A DNA stretch of 64,000 nucleotides from Albidovulum sp. Lineage in GTDB: Bacteria > Pseudomonadota > Alphaproteobacteria > Rhodobacterales > Rhodobacteraceae. The stretch lies in the NCBI GenBank assembly GCA_028823855.1, contig JAPPFL010000051.1, forward strand, positions 1 to 64,000. The letters are read 5' to 3'. Each line of letters begins with the position of its first letter. Within the stretch, counting starts at the first letter, position 1. A model generated the notes under the pieces. The model did not search any database. It saw nothing but the letters and a program-made list of their open reading frames with translations, and was not told the DNA's origin. Shown one piece after another: positions 1 to 8,843 of the stretch. A program made the position numbers and the translations under genes.

Positions 1-942
1 AAATTCTTTTGTCGCCAAGGCGCCGCCGATTCGAAAAGTGCCAACTTGGGCTAGGTAGGCTCGGGCCTGTCTCTTCGCCACAGGCCGATCGTGGCGCACG
101 AGCGACCCAATTAGCCTTCCGCAGTTCTTGCGCCGCTCGATCTGGAACTGGTCGGTCTTGGGATTGCGATCCAGCCGGCTTGCGCAAGCTTGCGTTGGCC
201 CGGTCCAACGGAACGCGCTGTCAATGGATATCGATGATTCCCAACTAATCAGTGCGATCCAGCTTCACGTCGCGGCGTTTTGGAATAAAAAGCGGGTTCT
301 ATCCGAATTTGCGGAGCGCAAGCTTCCAGCCGACACTTCCGTCGAGCCGAATTGCATACTACTGCATAGGCCTTGCCCCCAATCAATTTGGGATGCGCAG
401 GTCGCAGAAACCGCAATTGTTCATTGTAAAACGGTCGAAAATAGCGGCGTGTCCGATTTCGAGATAATAGGCGCAAATGCCCTCGATTCTTGGACGCAAA
501 TTAAATTGCCGATGTCAGTACCCGCAAACGGGCTTCAAACTCGTAGAATGGATTCCTTTCGAGCCTGGAATACATCGAAGTTAGGGTATGATAGCATTTG
601 CCGCTGGCAATAAATGATGCGGCGGCGTTCGGCGCTTTTCGACTAGCCGTGAACAAAATCGCATCGGCAAAATACTCCGAGTCTGCAGGGCAGTTCTACT
701 GCGCTAGCCGCTTTTCAGCCTCCTTCGGCATCTCAAGCACTAGTTCGGCCTGGAAAATCGGGAGCTACGCGTTGATTCAACCTGCAAAGGCGGATTCGTT
801 CGACTGCCTCGACACGATAGGCTATGGGAGCCGCGCACACGGAGGACAGACCCCGGGCCAGAATTCAAAATTTTTTAATTGGCTTCGCTGATACCTCGAC
901 ATTAAATGTGCAAGGCAATTTTTTACGGTAAGAGAATAAAAA
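1..942. other. No supportable gene; possibly decayed sequence
   Basis: About 940 bases before pepF with no reading frame that looks like a known protein. Several short frames are open on the plus strand, but their translations show no domain and no good ribosome site. On the minus strand one frame is open without stops from about 267 to the window edge; it contains stretches such as RNPKTDQFQIERRKNCG but no ATG. It could be the tail of a broken gene or chance. The AT-rich bases just before 943 probably hold the pepF promoter and ribosome site. Confidence 0.5.
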
Positions 943-2775
943 ATGTATGAATCGGTTCTACCGCAATCGTCGAAGCTAGAAATCGATTTATCGGGCGCTT
1001 CTGCCGATACGATTGAAACGCTGCCCAAGTGGGACTTGAGCGATCTCTATGAATCCACTGAATCGGAACAACTAGCCCGCGATTTCGCGTGGCTGGAAAT
1101 GAGCTGCAGTGATTTCAGGGACAAATACGAAGGCAAGCTCGAAAGCATCGACGATAGCGGCCTGCTGGCTTCAATTGTTGAATACGAGCAAATCGAGTCG
1201 GTTATCAGACGCATTCGATCTTTCGCTGAACTGAGATACTTGCAGGACACCTCGGACCCGGAAAGAGTCAAGTTTGATGCCGACTGCGACGAAAAAATCA
1301 CCAAGCTTTCGGCGGCGCTCGTCTTCTTTGCCATTGAATTGAACAAGATCGACGATGCCCGGTTATCGGCGCTGCACGATAAGAACGAACGGCTCCGCAA
1401 GTACAGGCCTTTCCTGGAAAAGACTCGGAATCTTAAGCCCTATCAGCTGTCCATGGAACTTGAGAAGTTTCTTCACGACAAGTCGGTAGTCGGCAAGTCC
1501 GCTTGGAAACGATTGTTCGACGAAACCATTGCAATTCTGGAATTCGAGGTTGAGGGCGAAAAAAAGCCGCTGGAGTCCGCACTTAATATGCTGTTGGACC
1601 ATGATCGCGCCAAAAGGCAGGCGGCCGCCGAAGAAATCGCCAAAGTGCTGGGGAGTAGAATCACGTTGTTTTCCAGAATCACGTCGACTCTGATCAAGGA
1701 AAAGGAAATCGAGGATCGCTGGCGAAAGCTTGAAAGCCCCCAGCTCATGAGGCACCTTCACAATAATGTCGAACCCGAAGTCGTTGACGCGCTTAGGCAA
1801 GCCGTCGTCTCCTTCTATCCCGACCTCTCGCATCGATATTACGAGATCAAGGCCAAATGGCTCGGGCTGGACAAGTTGAAAATCTGGGACAGGATGGCGC
1901 CGCCGCCGTTCAAATCCAACCGAAAAATGAGTTGGAGCGAAGCGAAAACGACCGTCCTCGACGCTTTCGAGGCGTTTTCGCCTACCATGGCGGATATCGC
2001 GCGAAGATTCTTCAATTGCAATTGGATCGACGCGGGAGTAACTCCCGGAAAAACCGCCGGTGCGTTCTGCAGCTCCACTTCGGTTAACGTGCATCCCTAT
2101 ATTCTTTTGAACTATCTCGGTTCACCCGACGACGTCATTACATTGGCTCACGAACTCGGCCACGGCGTTCACCAGGTGCTGGCGGCGGAACAGGGCGAGC
2201 TTCTAGCGGACACGCCTCTGACGCTCGCGGAGACCGCAAGCGGATTTGGCGAGATTCTAACCTTCGAGAGTTTGATGAATGCAACCGAGGATCAATTGGA
2301 AAGGAAAGCACTGCTCGCCGAAAAAGTCGAGCGGACGATCGCTACCGTAGTTAGGCAGATCGCATTCTACGATTTCGAATGCCGCCTCCATCTGGCACGT
2401 CGCGAAAACGAGCTAACGGCCGACGAAATCGGAGCAATCTGGATGGAAATCCAGCAAGAAAGCCTTGGCCCGGCGTTCGAGTTTATGGACGGGTACGAGT
2501 ATTTTTGGGGCTACATACCGCATTTCATTCATTCGCCCTTTTACGTCTATTCGTACGCCTTCGGCGACCCTTTGGTAAATTCCATGTTCTCGCTTTATCG
2601 AGAAGAACCAAGCGGATTTCAGGAAATTTACTTCGATGCGCTTCGCGCCGGAGGATCCAAACACCACTCGGAATTGCTGGCGCCGTTCGGCATCGACGCC
2701 GCAGACCCGAACTTCTGGAGGAATGGAATGTCGATAATTTCGGGATATATCGACGAGCTTGAAGCGATGGACTGA
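943..2775 (+). CDS. pepF: Oligoendopeptidase F family zinc peptidase (M3)
   Basis: A cytoplasmic zinc endopeptidase predicted to cut short peptides during peptide recycling. The 610-residue protein has the length of M3B/PepF enzymes. The zinc motif HELGHGVHQ (HExxH) lies near residue 404, and a downstream GFGEILTFESL stretch fits the position of the third zinc ligand. The C-terminal YIPHFIHSPFYVYSYAFG segment is typical of the substrate-binding Tyr/His region of M3 peptidases. The ATG at 943 follows a purine-rich leader (agagaataaaaa). It converges on rpoH with only 12 bases between the stop codons. The family assignment is firm; the natural substrate is unknown. Confidence 0.93.
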   Translation: MYESVLPQSSKLEIDLSGASADTIETLPKWDLSDLYESTESEQLARDFAWLEMSCSDFRDKYEGKLESIDDSGLLASIVEYEQIESVIRRIRSFAELRYLQDTSDPERVKFDADCDEKITKLSAALVFFAIELNKIDDARLSALHDKNERLRKYRPFLEKTRNLKPYQLSMELEKFLHDKSVVGKSAWKRLFDETIAILEFEVEGEKKPLESALNMLLDHDRAKRQAAAEEIAKVLGSRITLFSRITSTLIKEKEIEDRWRKLESPQLMRHLHNNVEPEVVDALRQAVVSFYPDLSHRYYEIKAKWLGLDKLKIWDRMAPPPFKSNRKMSWSEAKTTVLDAFEAFSPTMADIARRFFNCNWIDAGVTPGKTAGAFCSSTSVNVHPYILLNYLGSPDDVITLAHELGHGVHQVLAAEQGELLADTPLTLAETASGFGEILTFESLMNATEDQLERKALLAEKVERTIATVVRQIAFYDFECRLHLARRENELTADEIGAIWMEIQQESLGPAFEFMDGYEYFWGYIPHFIHSPFYVYSYAFGDPLVNSMFSLYREEPSGFQEIYFDALRAGGSKHHSELLAPFGIDAADPNFWRNGMSIISGYIDELEAMD

Positions 2776-2787
2776 GGCGCGGAAGGC

Positions 2788-3699
2788 CTATGCGCGGTTT
2801 TCGGGGATTAGGCCTCGCTTGGCGGCCTGCCTAAGGATTTCCTGCTGAACTTTCTCGAACGCACGATTCTCGATCTGGCGGATTCTTTCTCGGCTAACTC
2901 CGTATTTTTCCGCCAGCTTTTCCAGTGTCGTGGAGGATTCCTGCAGCCGCCTCTCAAGGAAGATATCCTTTTCGCGATCATTGAGAACCACGAGCGCGTC
3001 GAAAAGCATTTCATGACGCACGGCAGCTTCGTTTTTTTCCGCTACCTCCTCCTCCGGTCCAATAGCCGAGTCCGCAATTAGATCCTGAAGCTCGCTGGAA
3101 TTATCTTCATCCTGACGCGCAGGAAGGTTAAGGGACGCGTCCGGCGCGGACATGCGCCGGTTCATCGAAATAACTTCTTCCTCCGTCACGTTGAGCGTTT
3201 CCGCGATCTTCTTGACATCGTCCGGCATCATGTCGCCCGATGTTTCGATCCCAAGCTTGGATTTGATCTTTCTAAGATTGAAGAACAGCTTTTTTTGAGC
3301 TCCGGTGGTTCCAAGTTTTACAAGGCTGGACGACCTCATGATGTATTCGGTGACGCTCGCCTTTATCCACCACAGAGCGTAGGTCGCGAGCCTAAAGCCC
3401 TTTTCGGGGTCGAATCTCTTGACCGCCTGCATCAGACCGACATTTGCCTCCGAAATCACGTCCTCGATTGGGAGACCGTAGCCTCGGTAGCCCATTGCGA
3501 TTTTCGCAGCGAGCCGCAAATGGGAAGTAACCAACGTCTGCGCGGCCGTCGTATCCGCATCATTTCGCCAGCGCTTCGCCAGAATGTATTCTTCTTCCGG
3601 CTCAAGCACCGGAAATTTCCGAATTTCCTGCAAGTAGTGGGAAATGCCGAGTTCGGGCGACGGAACCGGTAAATTCGAGTAAGTTTTCATGGCTCGCAT
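2788..3699 (-). CDS. rpoH: RNA polymerase sigma-32 (heat-shock sigma factor)
   Basis: Sigma factor that directs RNA polymerase to heat-shock promoters. The 303-residue protein has the alphaproteobacterial RpoH layout: an N-terminal YLQEIRKFPVLEPEEEY segment (region 1.2), region 2 with the WWIKASVTEYIMRSSSLVK core binding and -10 recognition part, and region 4 with a helix-turn-helix ([20 protein letters not shown]). The RpoH box QKKLFFNLR at residues 135-143 separates it from RpoD. The ATG at 3699 has an AGAGG ribosome site five bases upstream; an inner ATG at 3690 is possible. It lies next to rluD on the same strand, a common alphaproteobacterial arrangement. Confidence 0.97.
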   Translation of the reverse strand: MRAMKTYSNLPVPSPELGISHYLQEIRKFPVLEPEEEYILAKRWRNDADTTAAQTLVTSHLRLAAKIAMGYRGYGLPIEDVISEANVGLMQAVKRFDPEKGFRLATYALWWIKASVTEYIMRSSSLVKLGTTGAQKKLFFNLRKIKSKLGIETSGDMMPDDVKKIAETLNVTEEEVISMNRRMSAPDASLNLPARQDEDNSSELQDLIADSAIGPEEEVAEKNEAAVRHEMLFDALVVLNDREKDIFLERRLQESSTTLEKLAEKYGVSRERIRQIENRAFEKVQQEILRQAAKRGLIPENRA

Positions 3700-3821
3700 T
3701 TGCGCCTCTATATCTGGCTCGCCGATAATTTCCGCGAAGCGACGCGGGGCGATTCAAACTTTCTGCAATGAGTATAACGGATAATTCCGGGAATTCCGTC
3801 GAATCCGAGTTAAAGATTGCG

Positions 3822-4868
3822 TTATCGAAATTTGGCGCCGCAAGAACGCAACGCATTTACAAGCTCTTTCATGTCGTTAGGCAGTTCGGCGGCAAATTCC
3901 ATCCTTTCGCCGGTTACCGGATGCACAAAGCCAAGAGTTCCTGCATGCAGCGCCTGTCGCTCGAAATCGCTGACGGCCGTCCGAATTTCGCCGCCTAGCC
4001 CGATGAATTCCGCCGGGTGGCGCCGACCGTAGACGCGATCGCCTACAAGAGGATGCCCGAAATGCGCCAAATGCACCCGGATTTGATGAGTGCGGCCCGT
4101 CTCTAGCCAGCATTCGAGCAAAGAAGCGTGCGCGGCGATGAAATGTTCTTTTACGCGGAGGCGAGTAACGGCCCATTTTCCGTTTCGGAGTTTCACAGCC
4201 ATTTTTTTCCTGTCGCGGTCGCTCCGGCCGATTTTGCCTTCCATTCGAATGACGCCTCCGCCTTCGATCTCCGAGCCCTCGCGCCTCCCCAGCATCGAGG
4301 CGGAGGCGCCCGGCAGGCCGCGTACTACCGCCGTGTATCGCCTGTCAACCAACCGCTTTGCAAATTGCTGCGCCAGCCCGAGATGAGACCGATCGGATTT
4401 CGCCGCGACCAGCAAACCGCTCGTATCCTTATCCAGGCGGTGAACAATACCCGACATCGACGGCGACCTTACCTGGGACAGGCCTTTGCAATGATGCAGC
4501 AGCCCGTTCAAAAGCGTTCCCTGGCGGTTTCCCGGCGCCGGATGCACGACAAGGCCGGCCGGCTTGTTGACCACGATTAGTTCACTATCCTCGTATCTGA
4601 TATCCAGATCTATTTTTTCCGGCAACGTTTCGCCAACGCCGTCCTCGTCCAGGAGGATTGTCCATTGCTGCCCTTTTTCGACCGCCTTGTCCGGAAGCAG
4701 CTCCGCTTCGCCTTGGCAAGATACCTTGCCATCGCGGATAAGTTTCGCAATGCGAGTCCGACTCAGCCCCATTCGGTCTGGCGCAAATAACGCAAGCGCT
4801 TTATCGAGTCGCTTCGGAGGGTTCTCGCCCACCTCGACGACAACCACCTCGCGGTTATCCAAATTCAT
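3822..4868 (-). CDS. rluD: RluD-family 23S rRNA pseudouridine synthase
   Basis: Predicted to convert specific uridines of helix 69 of 23S rRNA into pseudouridine. An N-terminal S4 RNA-binding domain (about residues 15-75) is followed by the RluA-type catalytic domain with HRLDKDTSG at 143-151; Asp146 would be the catalytic residue. Other conserved pieces are NKPAGLVVHP and TGRTHQIRVHLAHFGHPLVGD. I chose the ATG at 4868 because GGAG sits eight bases upstream; a TTG at 4904 would add 12 residues. This ATG overlaps the ATG of the divergent DUF6476 gene inside the tetramer CATG. Whether it acts as RluD or the paralogue RluC cannot be decided from sequence alone. Confidence 0.92.
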   Translation of the reverse strand: MNLDNREVVVVEVGENPPKRLDKALALFAPDRMGLSRTRIAKLIRDGKVSCQGEAELLPDKAVEKGQQWTILLDEDGVGETLPEKIDLDIRYEDSELIVVNKPAGLVVHPAPGNRQGTLLNGLLHHCKGLSQVRSPSMSGIVHRLDKDTSGLLVAAKSDRSHLGLAQQFAKRLVDRRYTAVVRGLPGASASMLGRREGSEIEGGGVIRMEGKIGRSDRDRKKMAVKLRNGKWAVTRLRVKEHFIAAHASLLECWLETGRTHQIRVHLAHFGHPLVGDRVYGRRHPAEFIGLGGEIRTAVSDFERQALHAGTLGFVHPVTGERMEFAAELPNDMKELVNALRSCGAKFR

Positions 4869-5175
4869 GGCCGACGCTCCAAAAATCCACGGCGATCCCG
4901 CCAACCTGCGCGTCTTGCGCTACCTTGTCACGGCAATGACAATAGTTTTTATCGTTGGCTTTTCAATTGTCGTGGTCCTGGTCTACCTCCAATTTGTCAA
5001 TGCACGGAACGGTTTCGAAAGCAATTTTCCGGACTTCATCGAGCTTCCGGAAGGGGTAGAGGCCCAGTCATTTACGCGGGGAAATGGCTGGCACGCCGTA
5101 GTTACGCAGGATGACAAGATTCTGATTTTCGAAAGCGCAAGCGGTAAACTGACCAAATCCGTGGACATTCGCTAG
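4867..5175 (+). CDS. DUF6476 family small membrane protein
   Basis: A 102-residue protein with one transmembrane helix (about residues 18-43, VTAMTIVFIVGFSIVVVLV) followed by a domain that carries IELPEGVEAQSFTRGNGWHAVVTQDDKILIFESASG. This matches the alphaproteobacterial DUF6476 family, whose members are usually encoded divergently from rluD. The domain looks like one blade of a beta-propeller-like fold, but the function is unknown. The start ATG at 4867 shares two bases with the rluD start codon on the other strand. No clear Shine-Dalgarno sequence precedes it, so it may be translated from a leaderless or very short-leader transcript. Confidence 0.82.
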   Translation: MADAPKIHGDPANLRVLRYLVTAMTIVFIVGFSIVVVLVYLQFVNARNGFESNFPDFIELPEGVEAQSFTRGNGWHAVVTQDDKILIFESASGKLTKSVDIR

Positions 5176-5536
5176 CCGACATCGCGACCGCAATCGGAAT
5201 CGCAAGCGACAACAAGCGCAAATCGAGGCGTCTTGAATTCTTGTTCCATTTTCTCGCTCAAGTGTCTTGCGCCTGCTTTCCCGCCGAAAAGGCCAGTCTT
5301 TAGTTACGCCCCGCAAAACTTCAACCCGCTCGCATGCGCGGCAAGAGCTTCCGCCCGCGTCAGTGCAAGCCCCTACGGAGATTTGGCAACGCCAAATTCC
5401 TCGAAGTTTCTACTTTGCCGATCAGCTCCGAAGTCTATGCGGTTTAAACTGAGCCACTCTCCAATAATTCGCGAAAATCGCCGAGCCGGTACGATGCGGA
5501 CTTGCCGAGAAAGAATCTTCGGGCAATACTCATTCG
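5176..5536. other. 361-base gap before dnaG
   Basis: No gene is supported here. Frames open across this stretch run into dnaG in the wrong phase and have no recognisable domain. It presumably contains the dnaG promoter; I see no strong -35/-10 pair or palindrome. Confidence 0.5.
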
Positions 5537-7450
5537 ATGCGATTCACCGAACAATTTCTCGACGAGCTTCGCTCGCGTCTGTCCATCAGGGAAATCGCGG
5601 GCCGGCATGTCTCGTGGGACCCGGGAAAATCGCGTCCCGCCGTCGGCGAGTACTGGGCGTGCTGTCCGTTCCATAGCGAGAAAACGCCGTCATTCCACAT
5701 CAAGGAGCACGACGGGTTCTTCAAGTGCTTCAGTTGCGAGGCAGGCGGCGGAACGATCCAGTTCTATCAAAAGATAAATAACCTGAATTTTCCGGAAGCC
5801 GTTGAAAGACTTGCCGAAATAGCCGGTATGCCTTTGCCCGCGGCGGCGCCCGAAGACCGCCAAAGGGCTGACAAGGCGACCGAACTCTCCGCAATGGCCG
5901 AGGAAGCCGCTAAATTCTACAGGCTGAATCTCGATTCGAGTTCCGGCCGCGCGGCGCGCGACTACCTTCGCACTCGCGGGCTGTCTCCCGAAGACTGCCG
6001 CCGATACGGAATCGGATTTGCGCCGCCGGGCGGCGTTCTACTCAGGCACTTCGCCAAGCACGGCTACGGCGACGATGCGGCGGTGGAGGCTGGCCTTGCC
6101 GGCAAGTCGAGCGACGGCGACGGCTTCTTCGACTGGTTTCGCAATAGAATCGTGTTCCCCATACGCAGCCGCCGCGGCAAAGTCATAGCTTTCGGCGGAC
6201 GGTCCATGGATCCAAATGCCAGAGCAAAATACCTGAATTCGCCGGAAACGCTGATATTTAAAAAAGGGAATTGCCTCTACAATTACGCGGCGGCGAGAGA
6301 GGCAATTGCGAAAGGCCAGCCTCTCGTCCTCGCCGAAGGCTATATGGATGTAATCGCGCTGAGCCAGGGGGGGCTCGAAGCTTCCGTCGCGCCGCTGGGA
6401 ACCGCGGTAACGCGAACGCAGCTCAGCCTACTTTGGAAGATGTCGCCGGAGCCGGTGATCGCGCTTGACGGCGACCAAGCGGGATTCGCCGCGGCGATCC
6501 GCGTCATTTTTACCGCGCTACCGCATTTGGGCCATAGTCGGACGCTCCGATTCTGCCTCCTTCCCGAAGGAATGGACCCCGACGACCTGATTGCGCAGCG
6601 CGGAGCCGATGCGATGAAAAACCTTATCGAACAGGCGATTCCTCTGCATAAGCTTCTGTGGCTGAGCGAAACTCGGGGGCGGCAATTCAATTCTCCGGAA
6701 CAGCGGGCCGGCCTCCAGGCACGGCTGAATTCCGCCATTGAGAAGATCCCGGACGGCAACTTGCGCAAGCAGTATTTCACCGAATTCAAGTCGATGATGT
6801 GGAATTCCTTCGGTAATTCGCGAAGCCAGAGGGAGCGAAAATTCGGAGGAACCGAAACCGTCGGCATGCCCTTGAACGAAACCAGGACTTCGCTGCTTGC
6901 CCAGGCCGCCGGCAAAGGCGGGGGCAGCGAGAGCATTCGCGAAGCCGTTATTCTGGGGATTTGCTTGAATTATCCCGAATTGGTGACGGAATTTGAAAGC
7001 CAGCTGGAGGAACTGGATACTTCGGTCGACGACCATGCCGAAGTAAGGGACATGATCCTTAAACATGCCGGCATCGGGGACCCGGCCGAATTCAAGGCAA
7101 GGGTGGCGTCGGCAGTCGGCGCGAAAAAGGTCGAGCGAATATTAGGTCAACGTTACTTGGAAATTGTTCCTGCGATTGCAAATGCCGAATGCCGGGTGCA
7201 GGCTCGCGCAGTTCTCGACGAGGAAATCCAGAAGCTCTTTGCCGATCGCAGCGCGCGCGAGGCCTTCAAGGAAGCGCGGCTCGACATTGAGACCGACGCC
7301 GAATTCGCCTTGTCATGCATCAAGGGAGCGAAAGCGAATCTTCGCAAAGCAAGGAATCATTCCCGGGACGACTCCGAATCCGGATTGAACCCTACTCCGG
7401 TCAATGAAAACGATAGAAACAGTATCGACGAGATCATAGCGAGAATTTGA
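5537..7450 (+). CDS. dnaG: DNA primase
   Basis: Synthesises RNA primers at the replication fork. The 637-residue protein has the CHC2 zinc-binding domain (Cys43, His46, Cys64, Cys67 in CCPFH and CFSC), the primase catalytic core, and a Toprim domain with AEGYMD near residue 267 and ALDGDQAG further on for metal binding. The C-terminal third is low in similarity, as is usual for the DnaB-interacting region. The start MRFTEQFLDEL matches the usual alphaproteobacterial DnaG N-terminus. In relatives dnaG directly precedes rpoD; here the pst operon lies between them on the other strand. Confidence 0.97.
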   Translation: MRFTEQFLDELRSRLSIREIAGRHVSWDPGKSRPAVGEYWACCPFHSEKTPSFHIKEHDGFFKCFSCEAGGGTIQFYQKINNLNFPEAVERLAEIAGMPLPAAAPEDRQRADKATELSAMAEEAAKFYRLNLDSSSGRAARDYLRTRGLSPEDCRRYGIGFAPPGGVLLRHFAKHGYGDDAAVEAGLAGKSSDGDGFFDWFRNRIVFPIRSRRGKVIAFGGRSMDPNARAKYLNSPETLIFKKGNCLYNYAAAREAIAKGQPLVLAEGYMDVIALSQGGLEASVAPLGTAVTRTQLSLLWKMSPEPVIALDGDQAGFAAAIRVIFTALPHLGHSRTLRFCLLPEGMDPDDLIAQRGADAMKNLIEQAIPLHKLLWLSETRGRQFNSPEQRAGLQARLNSAIEKIPDGNLRKQYFTEFKSMMWNSFGNSRSQRERKFGGTETVGMPLNETRTSLLAQAAGKGGGSESIREAVILGICLNYPELVTEFESQLEELDTSVDDHAEVRDMILKHAGIGDPAEFKARVASAVGAKKVERILGQRYLEIVPAIANAECRVQARAVLDEEIQKLFADRSAREAFKEARLDIETDAEFALSCIKGAKANLRKARNHSRDDSESGLNPTPVNENDRNSIDEIIARI

Positions 7451-7547
7451 ATCCGCTAGCCGGCTTCGGCACGAGCTGCCGCGCCCGGAACTTGTTCAGC
7501 AAGGCTTAGAGAAAATTCGGGAAGTCTAGCGATGGACGCTTTTCGAG

Positions 7548-8834
7548 CTACCATTTCCTTTCGAATTTGTTGCGAAGGAAAATCGCTAGGCTATTCATGA
7601 TTATCAGGAATCCGAGAAGCACAAGGATCGCGGCCGAAGTTCTGCTCACGAACCCTCTTTCCGGGCTATCGGCCCAGATAAATATCTGGGTAGGCAGCGC
7701 GGTTGAACTGTCGAGCGGGCTTCCCGGAGCCGCGGCAATAAAGGCGTTCATTCCGATCAGCAAGAGCGGAGCGGTCTCGCCGAGAGCCTGCGCAAGTCCG
7801 ATGATCGTGCCCGTGAGAATCCCGGGCATAGCCAGCGGCAGCACATGGTGGAACACGACTTGCTGCCGAGACGCGCCAATACCGAGCGCCGCTTCCCGTA
7901 TGCTAGGCGGAATCGCCTTCAACGCAGCGCGAGTCGCGATAATTATGGTCGGCATCGTCATCAATGCCAACGTCATTCCTCCCACCAGCGGCGCGGACCG
8001 CGGCATGCCGAACCAGCCGATAAAGACCGCAAGGGCGAGCAGCCCGAAAACGACCGACGGCACCGCGGCCAAATTGTTAATGTTCACTTCGATGAAATCG
8101 CTGGCTCGATTCTTCGGCGCGAATTCTTCAAGATAAATCGCGGCGCCGATGCCGAGCGGGAATGAAATCCAGAAGCACACGAACAGAGCCCAGAATGAAC
8201 CGATCAGCGCTCCTCTTAGGCCGGCCAGTTCCGGAAACCTGCTGTCTGAGTTCGTAATCAAGCCGGTGTTCAAAGGGCTCGTGATAGCGCCGGCGGACTT
8301 GAGTTGATCAAACCACTCAATCTCGAGGTCGTTCAGCCTCCGGTTTTGCTCCGGAGTCTCCCTGTCGATCAACTCCTTGTTCAGCTGGTCGTAAGGATCG
8401 GAAGTCGGAACGGTCAAAGTTACCGATTTTCCGATGAGGGCCGGATTGTCGACGATCATGTCGCGCAACTCGAACTGCGCTCCGTTGCTGAGCATTCCAA
8501 CGAGTCGCCGCTGTTCTCTACTGGAAGAGACTTCGGGAAACAGGGACTGCATCGACGCCTGCAGAACCTTTTTGAAATTGCCTCGCGGAAGTTTCTCGGC
8601 GGCAATCACCTCGGGGTCCACAAAAACTTCCAAGGTAACGTGAGTCTGGGTCAGAGCCTTGTATCCCGTGCTCAGCAAAGAGCCCACGAGGACAACTAGC
8701 ATCAAGAATGCGAGCGCCACCGCGCCAAGCCCCACTCCCTTGAACAAGACTTGCTTTCTGTTGCGGGCGGCAAGACTTTTCTTGACGGCTTCGCTCGTTG
8801 TCATGCGTCCTCCGCCGAGTGTTCCATCAGCCAT
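7548..8834 (-). CDS. pstA: Phosphate ABC transporter permease PstA
   Basis: Inner-membrane permease of the high-affinity phosphate importer. The protein has a long N-terminal extension (DUF3333-type, about residues 25-200, with TGYKALTQTHVTLEVFVDPEV) typical of alphaproteobacterial PstA. The binding-protein-dependent transport domain follows, with the EAALGIGASRQQVVFHHVLPLAMPG loop that contacts the ATPase. The ATG at 8834 leaves nine bases after pstC; an ATG at 8804 has a better ribosome site (GGAGG) and is equally possible. pstB and phoU do not follow: the next gene is the convergent dnaG. Confidence 0.94.
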   Translation of the reverse strand: MADGTLGGGRMTTSEAVKKSLAARNRKQVLFKGVGLGAVALAFLMLVVLVGSLLSTGYKALTQTHVTLEVFVDPEVIAAEKLPRGNFKKVLQASMQSLFPEVSSSREQRRLVGMLSNGAQFELRDMIVDNPALIGKSVTLTVPTSDPYDQLNKELIDRETPEQNRRLNDLEIEWFDQLKSAGAITSPLNTGLITNSDSRFPELAGLRGALIGSFWALFVCFWISFPLGIGAAIYLEEFAPKNRASDFIEVNINNLAAVPSVVFGLLALAVFIGWFGMPRSAPLVGGMTLALMTMPTIIIATRAALKAIPPSIREAALGIGASRQQVVFHHVLPLAMPGILTGTIIGLAQALGETAPLLLIGMNAFIAAAPGSPLDSSTALPTQIFIWADSPERGFVSRTSAAILVLLGFLIIMNSLAIFLRNKFERKW

Positions 8835-8843
8835 CTCGCTCGC

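Noticed and set aside
39-53. The 15-mer tgccaacttgggcta also occurs at 36630-36644, and a shorter part near 32396.
   Set aside because: In 64 kb a few identical 15-base pairs are expected by chance, and the flanks do not align.
1363-2094. A 243-codon minus-strand frame within pepF.
   Set aside because: Shadow of pepF, which has an intact zinc motif and full length.
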